A stretch of DNA of 64,000 bases, taken from the NCBI RefSeq assembly GCF_913566895.1, contig NZ_CAJYCN010000010.1:1-64000 (forward strand). The letters run 5' to 3'. The notes under the pieces were generated by a model that was given only the letters and a program-made list of their open reading frames with translations, was not told the DNA's origin and searched no databases. This document shows, one piece after another, positions 9,265 through 19,161 of this stretch (the stretch's first letter is position 1; each line of letters opens with the position of its first letter). This DNA comes from Listeria ilorinensis (GTDB taxonomy: Bacteria; Bacillota; Bacilli; Lactobacillales; Listeriaceae). The position numbers were made by a program, and so were the translations under genes.

Positions 9265-10863
9265 CTACTTTCTATTTTTTCTTGCAACCATTTTACTAAT
9301 CGTTAATAATTTTGAACCGAATGGCAGGAAAACAAAATCCTTGGGCCCCAATAGTCGATAACGCAAAGCAAAAACGAGAAACACTATCCCGCCTAAAAGC
9401 GCACTGACAAGCGCTTGAAAACTGCTTCCAAGCCGTGATGTCATCGGTGCCACGATTTCCCACAAACACGGGATAATCACCATAAAAGCAAGCGCCCCTA
9501 TTAAACGTGCAAGCTGCGACCATTCAACAATCGGCATGCGCACATTCCGCTTAAGCGCATAGAAACATAGAAACAAGATGACACCGAGCCCGATACAGGT
9601 TGCCACAGAGGCTCCTGCTGTCCCCATTTTGGGAATAAGCAAATCGTTCATTATCATTTTGACAACGACTCCAATAGCCACTGCAACCGCTGGAACTTCA
9701 ATTTTGCCAAACCCTTGTAGAATGCTGCTGATCATAATAATAAGCGAGCTTAGAAAAACAGCTGGCATGAAAAGCTGCAAAACAAGCGTGCCATCACTTG
9801 TTTCAAAGAGCATTTGGTTGAGCGGTCGCATAATGACGATCAATCCGACCGTTTCAGCTCCGGCAATGATCATTGTTAACTTTAGTGCCAATGTGACCGA
9901 ACGGCGCAATTGGCTTTTTTGTCGATGGACACGTGCCGAGGTGATCATAGGAACAAGCGCCAATGCCAAACCTGTCGAGACGACTAGACCTAACTGAACA
10001 ATCGGCTGCCCCCTATCGTAGACCCCTTTCAGTGATTTTGCCAGCATATCCGGTATACCATTTTCGACCATCAGACGATAGACCTGAAAAGAATCGACTA
10101 GTTGGAATAAAATGAGCATCGCGCTGACTGTGCAGATCGCCAGGCTCTGCTTTAAAAATTGTCGACCAATGCCTCTTTTTTCGCGTTTAGCAGGGAAGGT
10201 GCCCCATACCTTAAAACCGCCTGATCGAAGATTCACCTTATAGAAATGACGCAAGATCCAAAGCGCTGCCGTTCCACCAAAAATCGCACCACTCATGGCG
10301 AGTGCACCTGTCGTATACAGATTGAACCCTGCTGCCGTCCCAATGCCTGCACCAATGATAATGATGGCTACTCGAATTGTCTGCTCGACAGTCTGAGAAA
10401 TGGCTGTTGGGATCATTTTTTCCTGTCCTTGGAAGTAGCCGCGTAAAAACGAAAGCTGTGGCGTAAGCAGGAAAACAAAACTGATGATCCGGATCAGTTC
10501 AGAAAGCCCGGGATCTCCCATCATTACTGCGATCCAGCCAGCAAAAATGAAGAACAGGACGAAGCAGCTATAGGAAATGATTTTCAACATCCTGTAAACA
10601 GCCTGCAAAATGATGCGTTGTTTGCGCGGATCACCTTGAGCCTCTGCCAGCATTTTAGAGATCACGACTGGGAAACCACCAAGTGCAAGCGTCATGGCGA
10701 TTCCATAAATCGGATATACTTGCTGGAAAATATAGAAGCCGACATCCCCCACCATATTCTGAAACGGGACACGGTAAACAGCACTCAATATTTTAGAGAT
10801 TAACGAAGCGACTGTAAGCCACATCGCACCGCGCATTAAGTTTTTGATTGATCGTTCTGACAT
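9265..10863 (-). CDS. MOP-superfamily polysaccharide / lipid-linked sugar flippase (SpoVB-MurJ type)
   Basis: Integral membrane protein of 532 residues with about 14 hydrophobic helices and the family N-terminus GAMWLTVASLISKILSAVYR. Family members flip lipid-linked cell-wall or polysaccharide precursors across the membrane. The place between mfd and rqcP corresponds to yabM of Bacillus and lmo0215. ATG at 10863 with AAAGGCGGG upstream. Which lipid it moves cannot be told from sequence. Confidence 0.88.
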   Translation of the reverse strand: MSERSIKNLMRGAMWLTVASLISKILSAVYRVPFQNMVGDVGFYIFQQVYPIYGIAMTLALGGFPVVISKMLAEAQGDPRKQRIILQAVYRMLKIISYSCFVLFFIFAGWIAVMMGDPGLSELIRIISFVFLLTPQLSFLRGYFQGQEKMIPTAISQTVEQTIRVAIIIIGAGIGTAAGFNLYTTGALAMSGAIFGGTAALWILRHFYKVNLRSGGFKVWGTFPAKREKRGIGRQFLKQSLAICTVSAMLILFQLVDSFQVYRLMVENGIPDMLAKSLKGVYDRGQPIVQLGLVVSTGLALALVPMITSARVHRQKSQLRRSVTLALKLTMIIAGAETVGLIVIMRPLNQMLFETSDGTLVLQLFMPAVFLSSLIIMISSILQGFGKIEVPAVAVAIGVVVKMIMNDLLIPKMGTAGASVATCIGLGVILFLCFYALKRNVRMPIVEWSQLARLIGALAFMVIIPCLWEIVAPMTSRLGSSFQALVSALLGGIVFLVFALRYRLLGPKDFVFLPFGSKLLTISKMVARKNRK

Positions 10864-10906
10864 GCTTGTGCCCGCCTTTCTGCTAACTTGGCAAAACAGG
10901 CCCTTT

Positions 10907-13900
10907 TTATGATTCGGTTTCTGCCGGTACTGTTTCTTTTAGAGCTCCTTGTAATTTTTCAACAAGTGATTTCACATTGAATAGCCATTCATGGAGTTGC
11001 TTGTTTTGGATATTCATTGTCAGTTTCAATTGCGCACCTTCCATACCAACGCCGACTTGCCGACCGAATTCTCCAATCAACTGCATCACGATATCCCCAC
11101 GAATACCGTTCGTTCCCTTTTCTGAAAATAGAATGATTAATTTATTTTTCTCTTGTTTGATCAGTTCAATACCTACCTTGATGGCGCCTACTTTCAGCTC
11201 CGTCACATTGAACAGATACTCAACTTCTTCTGGATATTCGCCGAAACGGTCGATCATATCCCGCTGTAATTCTTCCACTTCTTCGGCTTCCATCACATTG
11301 CGGAACCGTTTGTACATCTCAATTTTTTGTCTGCCATCTGAAATATAATATTCTGGAATATAAGCATCTACTTGAATATCAATTTCTACTGGCGCGACAG
11401 GATCTTCTTCTTTATGCGGTCTTCTTTCTTCGATGGCTTCTTTCAGCATCTGTGAATACAAATCAAAACCGACCGAATCGATAAAGCCGTGCTGCTGCGC
11501 CCCTAGAATATTACCAGCCCCACGGATGGAGAGGTCTCGCATAGCAATTTTAAAACCGGAACCCAGTTCGGTAAATTCTTTGATTGCCTGCAGCCGCTTT
11601 TCAGCTTCCTCACGAAGGATCTTATCTTTCTGATACATGAAATAGGCATACGCGATTCGATTCCACCGACCTACACGACCTCGAAGCTGATAAAGTTGAG
11701 ACAAGCCCATATGATCAGCATCCTGAACAAACAGCGTATTGACATTGGGAATATCAACGCCTGTTTCAATGATCGTCGTCGTCACAAGCACATCAAACTC
11801 CCCTTCAAGGAAACTCAGAATGACGGATTCTAGCTCAGTTTCTGTCATCTGACCATGAGCTACTGCAACGCGTGCATCTGGTACAAGTGCTGAGATCTCA
11901 TCGGCCTTTTGCACGATCGTCTCTACTCGATTATACAAATAATAAACTTGTCCGTCACGTGCCAGCTCACGTTCGATGGCCTCGCGGATAAGCACATTGT
12001 TACGCTCCGTTACATAGGTTTGGACTGGAAAGCGATTAGCAGGAGGTGTTTCAATAACCGAAAGATCTCGAACGCCGAGCATCGACATATGAAGCGTCCG
12101 CGGAATCGGGGTCGCGGTCAAAGTCAATACATCAATTTTAGAACGAATCTGCTTGATTTTTTCCTTGTGTGTAACCCCAAAACGCTGCTCTTCGTCTACA
12201 ATCAGAAACCCGAGATCATGATAAACTACATCTTTCGAAAGAAGTCGATGCGTCCCAACCACAATGTCGAGCGTCCCATTTTTCAGACCTGCAATGGTTT
12301 CGTTTTGCTGCTTACGCGTCCTAAATCGGCTTAGCAGGCCAAGATTCACTGGAAAGCCTTCAAACCGTTCCTTCATCGTTTCAAAATGCTGCTGCGCCAA
12401 AATGGTCGTCGGTACCAAAAAGGCTACCTGTTTACCATCCATCACAGCTTTAAATGCAGCCCGAAGCGCCACTTCTGTTTTCCCATAACCAACATCACCG
12501 ACAAGTAGCCGATCCATCGGGCGAACACGTTCCATATCTTTTTTGATCTCACTGATCGAACGCAGCTGGTCGTCTGTTTCCTGATACGGAAAGGCTTGTT
12601 CAAATTCGCGCTGCATCTCACCATCCGGGCTAAATGAAAAACCGCGTTCTGCTTCACGTTCCGCATATAGTTTAATCAAATCATCTGCAATGTCCTGCAC
12701 GGAACTTTTGACCTTCGTTTTAACACGTTTCCATTCCGCACCGCCCAATTTATTCAGTCTAGGCGCCTTGCCCTCTGCTCCGACATATTTTTGCACAAGA
12801 TCGAGCTGCTCCACCGGAATGAATAATTTATCCTCACCTTGATAGACAAGCAGCAGGTAATCTTTGTGTACACCACTGATTTCTAGCGTTTCCATACCTA
12901 CATAACGTGCAATCCCGTGATTGACATGTACAACATAGTCACCCACTTTCAGCTCCGAATAGCTCTGAATCCGTTCGGCATTGGAAAGCTTTTGCCGTTT
13001 TTTATTTTTTTTAGGCATCTTCTTATTAAAAAGTTCTGTTTCACTTATGATGGCTACTTTAGCAAGCGGTAATTCAAAGCCGTTTTGGAAGGAACCGATC
13101 ACAAACTGTACCACGCCATATTTGGGTACATCCCGCTCATTTTTCAAGATGATACTTTCCATCTCATAATCCGCAAGGGTCTGTTGCATCTTTTGCGCTC
13201 TCTCAACAGACGGAGCCAGAAGTACCACCGCATAATTATTTTTATGCCAACTTTCAAGTTCTGTTTTAAGAACATTCATCTGACCATGAAATTGCTGCAT
13301 TTGTTTGTACACCAGATTGGTCGTTTTGGTGACGCGCATACTGGCCATCGCTTTTTGGAAAAGAGACAAATAAATTTTAGAGAGTTTATTTTCTTCCAGC
13401 ATTTTTTTAAAGTCATGACTAAGCGAACTTTCCCGTACCATCTCCAGACGACTCAGCATTTCTGTCTGCCATTCCGCCTCTTCACGTTCAAGTCGTTCTT
13501 CCGTTTCTTGAATACGGGCAAACTCATCAAAAATCAATACTGTTTCCTTCGACAAATAATCAAATAAAGAGGCCGATTCGGCATAAGCAAAACCTATATA
13601 CTTGAAAAACATATCTGGTTTCACGCCCGAACGGAGCAATTCTAAATCCGGTTCCATATTTTCGACTAAATTCTGTTTATCGCTTTCGACTTTCATCTGG
13701 TTGAGTGTTTCTGCCATTTGTTTTTCAAGCCGGTGAACAACACCAGGAAAGTCTGCTTCTTCCAGTAAAATTTCGGTGGCTGGTAAAATTTGGAAAGATT
13801 CCACCTTACTAAGCGATCGCTGTGTTTCGACATCAAAATAACGCATCGAGTCGATTTCTGTATCAAAAAGGTCCAAACGAATTGGATATTCTTCTGTAAT

Positions 13901-14479
13901 CGGATAAATATCAATGATCCCACCGCGAACGCTAAACTCTCCTGGTGTATTAACCATACCAGTCAAATTATAGCCCATGGTAACCAGATCCTGTTTGAGC
14001 TTTTCTGGATCTATTTCATCACCTAGTGTCAGCGCTAGATTATACTTTTCCCACAAAGAAACAGGCGGTAAAATTTTGCGTAAACCAGCAATAGGCACAA
14101 TGACCACGCCAGGCTGATGGGACTGCAAGAATTGTAGAGCCTCTACACGCTGCCCTCTGAGTTCAGGGCTAGATACGCTGAGTTCTGAGGAAATCAGTTC
14201 ATCTGCTGGATATAAAAACAACCGATCACTATCCATCAAAGAAACTAGATCATCATATAATTTTTGGGCATGATAGAGATTATGCGTCACAAGGAGAACC
14301 GGACGATTTGTCCCCCCCTGCACAACACTCGTGAAAAGTGCCCGTGCCGAACCCGAGAGCCCCGTAACAAGTTGCGTTTCTTTCTTTCTATCTAGGGCAT
14401 CTAAAATGCCGCGAATATCTTTTTGTCCATAAACTAATTCCTGTAAGCCTTTCAAAATCCACCATCTCTTTTCTTCCAT
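10907..14479 (-). CDS. mfd: Transcription-repair coupling factor
   Basis: Removes RNA polymerase stalled at lesions and recruits UvrAB. Order seen in 1190 residues: UvrB-like N-terminal module, CarD-like polymerase-interacting domain (about 503-570, [15 protein letters not shown]), then the translocase with Walker A GDVGYGKT (661-668), DEEQ (762-765), and a TRCF C-terminal domain. The start is uncertain: the ATG at 14479 is 13 bases from its AAGGA, and an in-frame TTG at 14455 (giving MKGLQEL) has GGTGG just upstream. Downstream of pth, as in Bacillus and Listeria. Confidence 0.95.
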   Translation of the reverse strand: MEEKRWWILKGLQELVYGQKDIRGILDALDRKKETQLVTGLSGSARALFTSVVQGGTNRPVLLVTHNLYHAQKLYDDLVSLMDSDRLFLYPADELISSELSVSSPELRGQRVEALQFLQSHQPGVVIVPIAGLRKILPPVSLWEKYNLALTLGDEIDPEKLKQDLVTMGYNLTGMVNTPGEFSVRGGIIDIYPITEEYPIRLDLFDTEIDSMRYFDVETQRSLSKVESFQILPATEILLEEADFPGVVHRLEKQMAETLNQMKVESDKQNLVENMEPDLELLRSGVKPDMFFKYIGFAYAESASLFDYLSKETVLIFDEFARIQETEERLEREEAEWQTEMLSRLEMVRESSLSHDFKKMLEENKLSKIYLSLFQKAMASMRVTKTTNLVYKQMQQFHGQMNVLKTELESWHKNNYAVVLLAPSVERAQKMQQTLADYEMESIILKNERDVPKYGVVQFVIGSFQNGFELPLAKVAIISETELFNKKMPKKNKKRQKLSNAERIQSYSELKVGDYVVHVNHGIARYVGMETLEISGVHKDYLLLVYQGEDKLFIPVEQLDLVQKYVGAEGKAPRLNKLGGAEWKRVKTKVKSSVQDIADDLIKLYAEREAERGFSFSPDGEMQREFEQAFPYQETDDQLRSISEIKKDMERVRPMDRLLVGDVGYGKTEVALRAAFKAVMDGKQVAFLVPTTILAQQHFETMKERFEGFPVNLGLLSRFRTRKQQNETIAGLKNGTLDIVVGTHRLLSKDVVYHDLGFLIVDEEQRFGVTHKEKIKQIRSKIDVLTLTATPIPRTLHMSMLGVRDLSVIETPPANRFPVQTYVTERNNVLIREAIERELARDGQVYYLYNRVETIVQKADEISALVPDARVAVAHGQMTETELESVILSFLEGEFDVLVTTTIIETGVDIPNVNTLFVQDADHMGLSQLYQLRGRVGRWNRIAYAYFMYQKDKILREEAEKRLQAIKEFTELGSGFKIAMRDLSIRGAGNILGAQQHGFIDSVGFDLYSQMLKEAIEERRPHKEEDPVAPVEIDIQVDAYIPEYYISDGRQKIEMYKRFRNVMEAEEVEELQRDMIDRFGEYPEEVEYLFNVTELKVGAIKVGIELIKQEKNKLIILFSEKGTNGIRGDIVMQLIGEFGRQVGVGMEGAQLKLTMNIQNKQLHEWLFNVKSLVEKLQGALKETVPAETES

Positions 14480-14528
14480 ATTTATTCAGAAAATTCCTTC
14501 TAATAGCCACATGCAACAATCGTATGCC

Positions 14529-14558
14529 TAAAAGCGCCGCCTCATATGGCCGCGCCTT
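14529..14558 (-). terminator. Weak terminator-like hairpin after pth
   Basis: AAGGCGC on the minus strand pairs with GCGCTTT with one G-U pair, followed by a short T stretch. May be partial, as mfd starts 50 bp downstream. Confidence 0.4.
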
Positions 14559-14569
14559 GCTTAGCATAC

Positions 14570-15124
14570 TCAATTATAGCGATTCATGACCTCTAGAAAC
14601 GGAATTTCGGCAAAATCTTCTATTGCGGTCGCACTCTGTTTGATTGCTTCAATAATCGTTGGCTGATCAGCTTTCGGGAAATCCCCTAAAACATAATGAA
14701 TGATTTCACCACTAGTCGGTCGGTCGATCCCAACACGAATTCGATTAAAATCTTGAGTTTTCAAATGCTGAATGATCGACTTCATTCCATTATGTCCGCC
14801 TGCACTACCTTTTGCCCGTAGACGAATCCGACCTACAGGAAGATCCAAATCATCGTAAACAACCACGATGTCTTCTATTTGAATATCATAATAATCCATG
14901 AGTGGCCGGACACATTCGCCTGATGCATTCATAAACGTAAGCGGCTTTACTAAGAGTATCTTTTCGCCATTTATATTCAGCTGGCTGACCATCCCGTTAA
15001 ACTTGGTTTTCTTCCAAGGTGTCTGGTATCGAAAGCTTAGCTCATCAACCACCATAAAACCAACATTATGGCGGGTTCGTTCGTATTTTTTACCCGGATT
15101 ACCGAGTCCTACAATCATTTTCAT
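14570..15124 (-). CDS. pth: Peptidyl-tRNA hydrolase
   Basis: Frees tRNA from peptidyl-tRNA that dropped off the ribosome. Typical elements: VGLGNPGKKYERTRHNVGF with the catalytic His, VVYDDLDLPVGRIRL with the active-site Asp, and GGHNGMKSI. The ATG at 15124 has GAGGGGAA five bases upstream; the TTG at 15139 that extends the frame overlaps that ribosome site, so the shorter 184-residue form is preferred, which is the usual family length. Confidence 0.95.
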   Translation of the reverse strand: MKMIVGLGNPGKKYERTRHNVGFMVVDELSFRYQTPWKKTKFNGMVSQLNINGEKILLVKPLTFMNASGECVRPLMDYYDIQIEDIVVVYDDLDLPVGRIRLRAKGSAGGHNGMKSIIQHLKTQDFNRIRVGIDRPTSGEIIHYVLGDFPKADQPTIIEAIKQSATAIEDFAEIPFLEVMNRYN

Positions 15125-15192
15125 ATTTGTTCCCCTCAACGAATTAAACCACTTCGCGATGGAACTGGTTTTTTAAGATTATTGTTTTTTTG

Positions 15193-15221
15193 ATTATAAC
15201 ACGGTTTAGCTAGATATTAAA
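15193..15221 (-). promoter_or_regulatory. Probable promoter of pth
   Basis: Minus strand TTTAAT (15216-15221), 17 bp, TATAAT (15193-15198) with an extended TGT before the -10. Confidence 0.55.
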
Positions 15222-15240
15222 GTTGAAGATTTTCCCCCAG

Positions 15241-15270
15241 AAAAAACAGCGGTAAAGAATACCGCCGTTT
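15241..15270 (-). terminator. Terminator of the dsrE-like gene
   Basis: AACGGCGGTA (minus strand) pairs with TACCGCTGTT, followed by a T-run, just after the stop. Confidence 0.8.
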
Positions 15271-15272
15271 TG

Positions 15273-15593
15273 TTATACTTTTATATAGCCATAGCCCTCT
15301 GCCTGACGTTCCACCACTTCCAAGATCCCATTCGGAACGATTTCAATCATTGGCGGCAAATCTTCTGCATATAAATGATTAGCTGCTAATGAATTACAGC
15401 ATGCAATAAACTCTACTCTTTCAGCAAACGCTTCCAAGAATTTCCGCTCATCTTCCTCATAATATTTCTTCACAGCGCCGCCGTTCGCAACTACAGTGAT
15501 CGTTCCGTCAAACTCAGCTTTAGTCAGATTTTTGATATTGCTTCGCAGCATTGGAAAACGTTCTGCATCATTGATATGTAATAAAATATTCAT
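15273..15593 (-). CDS. DsrE/DsrF-like family protein
   Basis: A 106-residue protein of the DsrE/DsrF-like alpha/beta fold (MNILLHINDAERFPMLRSNI at the start). Some relatives relay sulfur on a conserved cysteine; here FIACCNSLAAN carries two adjacent cysteines in the equivalent loop. No specific function can be given. ATG at 15593 with GGAGG nine bases upstream. Corresponds by position to lmo0212; separated from ctc by a terminator. Confidence 0.7.
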   Translation of the reverse strand: MNILLHINDAERFPMLRSNIKNLTKAEFDGTITVVANGGAVKKYYEEDERKFLEAFAERVEFIACCNSLAANHLYAEDLPPMIEIVPNGILEVVERQAEGYGYIKV

Positions 15594-15621
15594 CTGTCTT
15601 TCGCCTCCAGCTTATCATTTT

Positions 15622-15656
15622 TTAAAAAGTGCAGCAGAAAAATCTACTGCACTTTC
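15622..15656 (-). terminator. ctc terminator
   Basis: AAAGTGCAG (15647-15655 on minus) pairs with CTGCACTTT (15626-15634), then T/A-rich tail. Confidence 0.75.
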
Positions 15657-15663
15657 AAGTTAT

Positions 15664-16287
15664 TTATTTCACTGGTTCTTCATCACTGCCATGAGCAGCT
15701 TCAGGTTCCGGAGCATCTGTATCTGGTTCAACCTCTTCCACGCGAGGAGCTGCTACTGTCACCAAAACTTCTTCTGGCTCTGTTTTAATTTCATAATCAC
15801 CATTTTCAGGCAGATCGCTCACAGAAAGAGCATCGCCAATTGCTAAATCAGAAATATCCACTTCGATTGCTTCAGGTAGCTGGTCTGGTGTAGCAGTCAC
15901 AGTCAATTCATACAATACTTGTTGCAGAACGCCGCCTTCTTTAACGCCTTTAGCTTCTCCTATAAGGTCAACTCGAACTTCTGCATCAACTTCTTCTTTC
16001 ATATTTACGGCTAAAAGATCCACATGGATTAACTGATCTTTTAACGAATCAATTTGATATTGATGAAGCAGTACATTTAATTTTTTTCCGTCAATCGTAA
16101 TGGAAAAAACTGCATTACGTCCGTGTTCCCGAACAGCTTTAATCAGTTCTAGCGCATCGACAGAAACAGGGATATTCTCTGCTTGATATCCGTAGATAAT
16201 TGCGGGTATACGTCCGGCTTCCCGAACCTGAGTCGTACTAGAATGTTGCTTCGTATCTCTTTTCTGGACTTCTAACGTTGTTGCCAT
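15664..16287 (-). CDS. ctc: 50S ribosomal protein L25 / general stress protein Ctc
   Basis: Long-form L25 of 207 residues: an N-terminal 5S rRNA-binding domain (1-90, RDTKQHSSTTQVREAGRIPAIIYG) and a C-terminal TL5-type beta domain, with an acidic tail rich in Glu/Pro. In Bacillus and Listeria it is a sigma-B stress gene; a matching promoter is seen at 16337-16361. ATG at 16287 with GGAGTG upstream. Divergent from ldh. Confidence 0.93.
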   Translation of the reverse strand: MATTLEVQKRDTKQHSSTTQVREAGRIPAIIYGYQAENIPVSVDALELIKAVREHGRNAVFSITIDGKKLNVLLHQYQIDSLKDQLIHVDLLAVNMKEEVDAEVRVDLIGEAKGVKEGGVLQQVLYELTVTATPDQLPEAIEVDISDLAIGDALSVSDLPENGDYEIKTEPEEVLVTVAAPRVEEVEPDTDAPEPEAAHGSDEEPVK

Positions 16288-16336
16288 AAAAAATCACTCC
16301 ACTCATTCATTTTGTATTCTTCTACAATAATCTTCT

Positions 16337-16361
16337 TTACCCTGCGAAATAAAATCAAAAC
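16337..16361 (-). promoter_or_regulatory. Sigma-B promoter of ctc
   Basis: Minus strand GTTT (16358-16361), 15 bp, GGGTAA (16337-16342), an exact fit to the sigma-B consensus GTTT-N13-15-GGGWAW, 50 bp upstream of ctc. Control of ctc by sigma-B is known in L. monocytogenes. Confidence 0.8.
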
Positions 16362-16571
16362 AAGCTATGTTTATTTTTCAGGATAAAAGGTAAACAGAAA
16401 TTAGTGTAACATCCTCATGTTGATATCTCTATTTTAGCGCAAAAATTCTCTTTTCTCAAAAAATACCCTGTAAACCAGCCGCCATCTCTTACAGCTAATC
16501 AGCGTCAAACTGTATCACCAAGAAAACATCTTTTTTATATAACAAAAATCAAAATATAAGTCGTTCAATGC

Positions 16572-16599
16572 TTCACAAACAGAAATAACGTGTTATACT
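16572..16599 (+). promoter_or_regulatory. Sigma-A promoter of ldh
   Basis: TTCACA (16572-16577), 16 bp, TATACT (16594-16599), 37 bp ahead of the ATG. The rest of the 348-bp ctc-ldh gap holds only the ctc promoter. Confidence 0.7.
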
Positions 16600-16635
16600 G
16601 TACTAGTAGAAAGTTTTAAAAGGAGGAATTTTATT

Positions 16636-17577
16636 ATGAAAGACCATCAAAAAATTATCCTAGTCGGCGATGGAGCAGTTGGTTCCAGCTACGCCTTTGC
16701 GTGTGTCAATTTAAGTATCGGTCAAGAATTCGGCATTATTGACATCGATAAAGACAGAACGATCGGAGACGCCATTGACCTTAGCCACGCAGTTCCTTTT
16801 TCTACACCTAAGAAGATTTACTCCGCAAATTACAGCGACTGCCATGATGCTGACTTGGTTGTCATTACAGCTGGTACAGCACAAAAACCAGGAGAAACCC
16901 GCCTGGATCTTGTCAATCGCAATATCAAAATTATGAAAGGCATCGTTGACGAAATTATGGCGAGTGGATTCGATGGTATTTTCCTAATCGCATCTAATCC
17001 GGTCGATATTCTCACCTATGCTACTTGGAAATTTTCCGGGTTGCCAAAAGAACGCGTGATCGGTTCAGGCACAAGCCTCGACACCGCACGATTCAGAATG
17101 TCGATCGCCGACTATCTGAAAGTCGATGCTCGAAATGTCCATGGTTACATCCTTGGCGAACATGGTGATACAGAATTCCCTGCTTGGAGCCATACAACAG
17201 TCGGCGGCCTGCCCATTACTGAATGGATCAATGAAAATGAGCAAGGCGCGATGGATACTATCTTCATCAGCGTGCGTGATGCCGCTTATGAGATCATCAA
17301 TAAAAAAGGCGCTACTTTTTATGGGATAGCAGCTGCACTTGCCCGCATAACCAAAGCCATTCTCAATAACGAAAATGCAATCTTGCCGCTGTCCGTTTAT
17401 TTAGATGGACATTATGGACAAAAAGATATTTATATCGGCGCTCCGGCAGTGATTAACCGTCAAGGTGTCCGCCACATTGTCGAAATGAATTTGACGGATA
17501 AGGAGAAAGAACAAATGGATCAATCCGCTTCTACATTGAAAGAGGTCTTGCATAACGCAATGAAAGAAGTCGAATAA
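16636..17577 (+). CDS. ldh: L-lactate dehydrogenase
   Basis: Reduces pyruvate to lactate with NADH, restoring NAD in fermentation. Rossmann glycine motif [11 protein letters not shown] near residues 11-21, [19 protein letters not shown] with the substrate-loop arginine, and [13 protein letters not shown] with the catalytic histidine. 313 residues, ATG with AAAAGGAGG upstream. The flanking genes are those that border LIPI-1 in pathogenic Listeria. Confidence 0.96.
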   Translation: MKDHQKIILVGDGAVGSSYAFACVNLSIGQEFGIIDIDKDRTIGDAIDLSHAVPFSTPKKIYSANYSDCHDADLVVITAGTAQKPGETRLDLVNRNIKIMKGIVDEIMASGFDGIFLIASNPVDILTYATWKFSGLPKERVIGSGTSLDTARFRMSIADYLKVDARNVHGYILGEHGDTEFPAWSHTTVGGLPITEWINENEQGAMDTIFISVRDAAYEIINKKGATFYGIAAALARITKAILNNENAILPLSVYLDGHYGQKDIYIGAPAVINRQGVRHIVEMNLTDKEKEQMDQSASTLKEVLHNAMKEVE

Positions 17578-17586
17578 GTCATGCGA

Positions 17587-17620
17587 AAACGGCACCTTGA
17601 CAAAACGGGTGCCGTTTTTT
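17587..17620 (+). terminator. ldh terminator
   Basis: AACGGCACC pairs with GGGTGCCGTT (one G-U), followed by TTTTTT. Confidence 0.88.
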
Positions 17621-17631
17621 ACATATCTTCA

Positions 17632-17661
17632 TTGACGTTTCATAGTTTTTCCATGTATGAT
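17632..17661 (+). promoter_or_regulatory. Promoter of the ybjQ-family gene
   Basis: TTGACG (17632-17637), 18 bp, TATGAT (17656-17661), 30 bp before the ATG at 17692, which supports that start. Confidence 0.65.
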
Positions 17662-17691
17662 GAAGAAAATAAAAGCTGGAGGAATGAACAA

Positions 17692-18024
17692 ATGATTACT
17701 ACCACTTCCCCTAATATCGAAGGTCATCAGATCGTCGAGTATAAAAAAATCGTTTTCGGCGAGGTCATTACGGGCGTCAATTTTGTCAAAGATATCGGTG
17801 CCGGGTTGCGCAATATCTTTGGTGGACGTTCGCAAGGCTATGAGGATGAATTGATCCAAGCGCGTGAAGAAGCCATTCAGGAGATGCAGTCTCGTGCCGA
17901 ACAGATCGGTGCCAACGCCATTATCGGTGTCGATATTGACTATGAGGTTCTCGGAGCTGATAACGGTATGTTGATGGTTACCGCATCGGGAACAGCCGTC
18001 GTGGTCGAAACACACGATTATTAA
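17692..18024 (+). CDS. YbjQ-family protein (UPF0145, lmo0208/orfB-like)
   Basis: A 110-residue protein of the YbjQ family (sometimes called heavy-metal-binding by structure). [22 protein letters not shown] and the final [11 protein letters not shown] are family signatures. Biochemical role unknown. The frame is open from 17581, but the ATG at 17692 has GGAGG nine bases upstream and a promoter in front. In L. monocytogenes the homologous gene lies at the ldh side of the virulence cluster; here it is the only gene between ldh and prs. Confidence 0.85.
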   Translation: MITTTSPNIEGHQIVEYKKIVFGEVITGVNFVKDIGAGLRNIFGGRSQGYEDELIQAREEAIQEMQSRAEQIGANAIIGVDIDYEVLGADNGMLMVTASGTAVVVETHDY

Positions 18025-18033
18025 TAACAAAGT

Positions 18034-18068
18034 AAATCCGCCAATTTTTTGACTTTTTGGCGGATTTT
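18034..18068 (+). terminator. Terminator of the ybjQ-family gene
   Basis: AAATCCGCCAA (18034-18044) pairs with TTGGCGGATTT, followed by T residues. Confidence 0.85.
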
Positions 18069-18074
18069 CTATTT

Positions 18075-18137
18075 AAAAAAGAGAACCAAAAGTTGCCTTG
18101 GACCACTACTCGTCCGACCAGCCATTTTTTGGTTCTC
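18075..18137 (-). terminator. prs terminator
   Basis: GAGAACCAAAA and its complement flank a 36-nt internal part that can fold itself (TGGTC...GACCA type); a T-run follows on the minus strand. Tail-to-tail with the ybjQ terminator. Confidence 0.8.
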
Positions 18138-18151
18138 TTTCGTATCAAATT

Positions 18152-19108
18152 CTATTCAAACAATGAGCTTACTGATTCATTTTTATGAACGCGAACAATG
18201 GCCTCACCAAGCAATGGGGCTACAGATAGTTGCTCCATTTTATCGATCCATTTATCTTCCGGAAGCGCAATTGAATTCGTAACGACTAATTTCTCAATCG
18301 GCGATTCATCAATTCGTTGCATCGCTGGACCAGAAAGTACTGGATGTGAACAACAAGCATAAACTTTTGTCGCTCCCGCTTCTTTCAGCGCTTTAGCCGC
18401 AAGCGTGATTGTACCGGCTGTGTCAATGATATCATCAATCAGAATGCATACTTTTCCTTCCACATTCCCTACAATATTCATTACTTCCGCAACATTGGGA
18501 CGTGGACGACGTTTGTCAATAATCGCAATTGGCGTTTTGAGACGATCCGCCATCTTACGGGCACGTGTCACACCGCCGTGATCTGGCGAAACAACTACCA
18601 AATCATCCCCTAAGTGGCGTTCACTGAAATAGTCACTCAACAAACGAACCGCATTCAAATGGTCGATCGGAATATCAAAGAATCCCTGAATTTGCGGTGC
18701 ATGCATATCCAGCGTAATCATACGTGTAGCACCAGCTGTTTCAATCAAGTTCGCCACAAGCTTCGCCGTGATGGGTTCACGACTTCTTGCTTTACGATCT
18801 TGCCGTGCATAGCCGTAATAAGGCATTACAATATTAATTGTTGCAGCAGAAGCTCTCTTCAGCGCATCGATCATGATCAAAAGTTCCATTAAATTCTGGT
18901 TGACTGGATTGCTCGTCGATTGCACGACATAAACATGGCAACCACGAATACTTTCTTCGATGTTGATTTGGATTTCACCATCACTAAAATGAGTAACACT
19001 CGACTTTCCTAACTCGATCCCTACTTCGTGCGCAATTTCTTCTGCTAACGCCCGGTTTGAATTCAGTGAGAAAATCTTTAACTTTGGATCAAAATAATCG
19101 TTTGACAT
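18152..19108 (-). CDS. prs: Ribose-phosphate pyrophosphokinase
   Basis: Makes PRPP from ribose-5-phosphate and ATP, for purine, pyrimidine and amino-acid synthesis. Shows [20 protein letters not shown] (ATP/flexible loop) and [14 protein letters not shown] (PRPP-binding). The ATG at 19108 has GGAGG six bases upstream; an upstream ATG at 19123 overlaps that site, so I take the 318-residue form, the usual length. Downstream of glmU by 53 bp, as in Bacillus and Listeria; the product is the signal sensed by PurR further right. Confidence 0.96.
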   Translation of the reverse strand: MSNDYFDPKLKIFSLNSNRALAEEIAHEVGIELGKSSVTHFSDGEIQINIEESIRGCHVYVVQSTSNPVNQNLMELLIMIDALKRASAATINIVMPYYGYARQDRKARSREPITAKLVANLIETAGATRMITLDMHAPQIQGFFDIPIDHLNAVRLLSDYFSERHLGDDLVVVSPDHGGVTRARKMADRLKTPIAIIDKRRPRPNVAEVMNIVGNVEGKVCILIDDIIDTAGTITLAAKALKEAGATKVYACCSHPVLSGPAMQRIDESPIEKLVVTNSIALPEDKWIDKMEQLSVAPLLGEAIVRVHKNESVSSLFE

Positions 19109-19161
19109 AATCAGCCTCCACATTTATTATAAAATATTTTTAAATACCCCTGTTGGAGATA

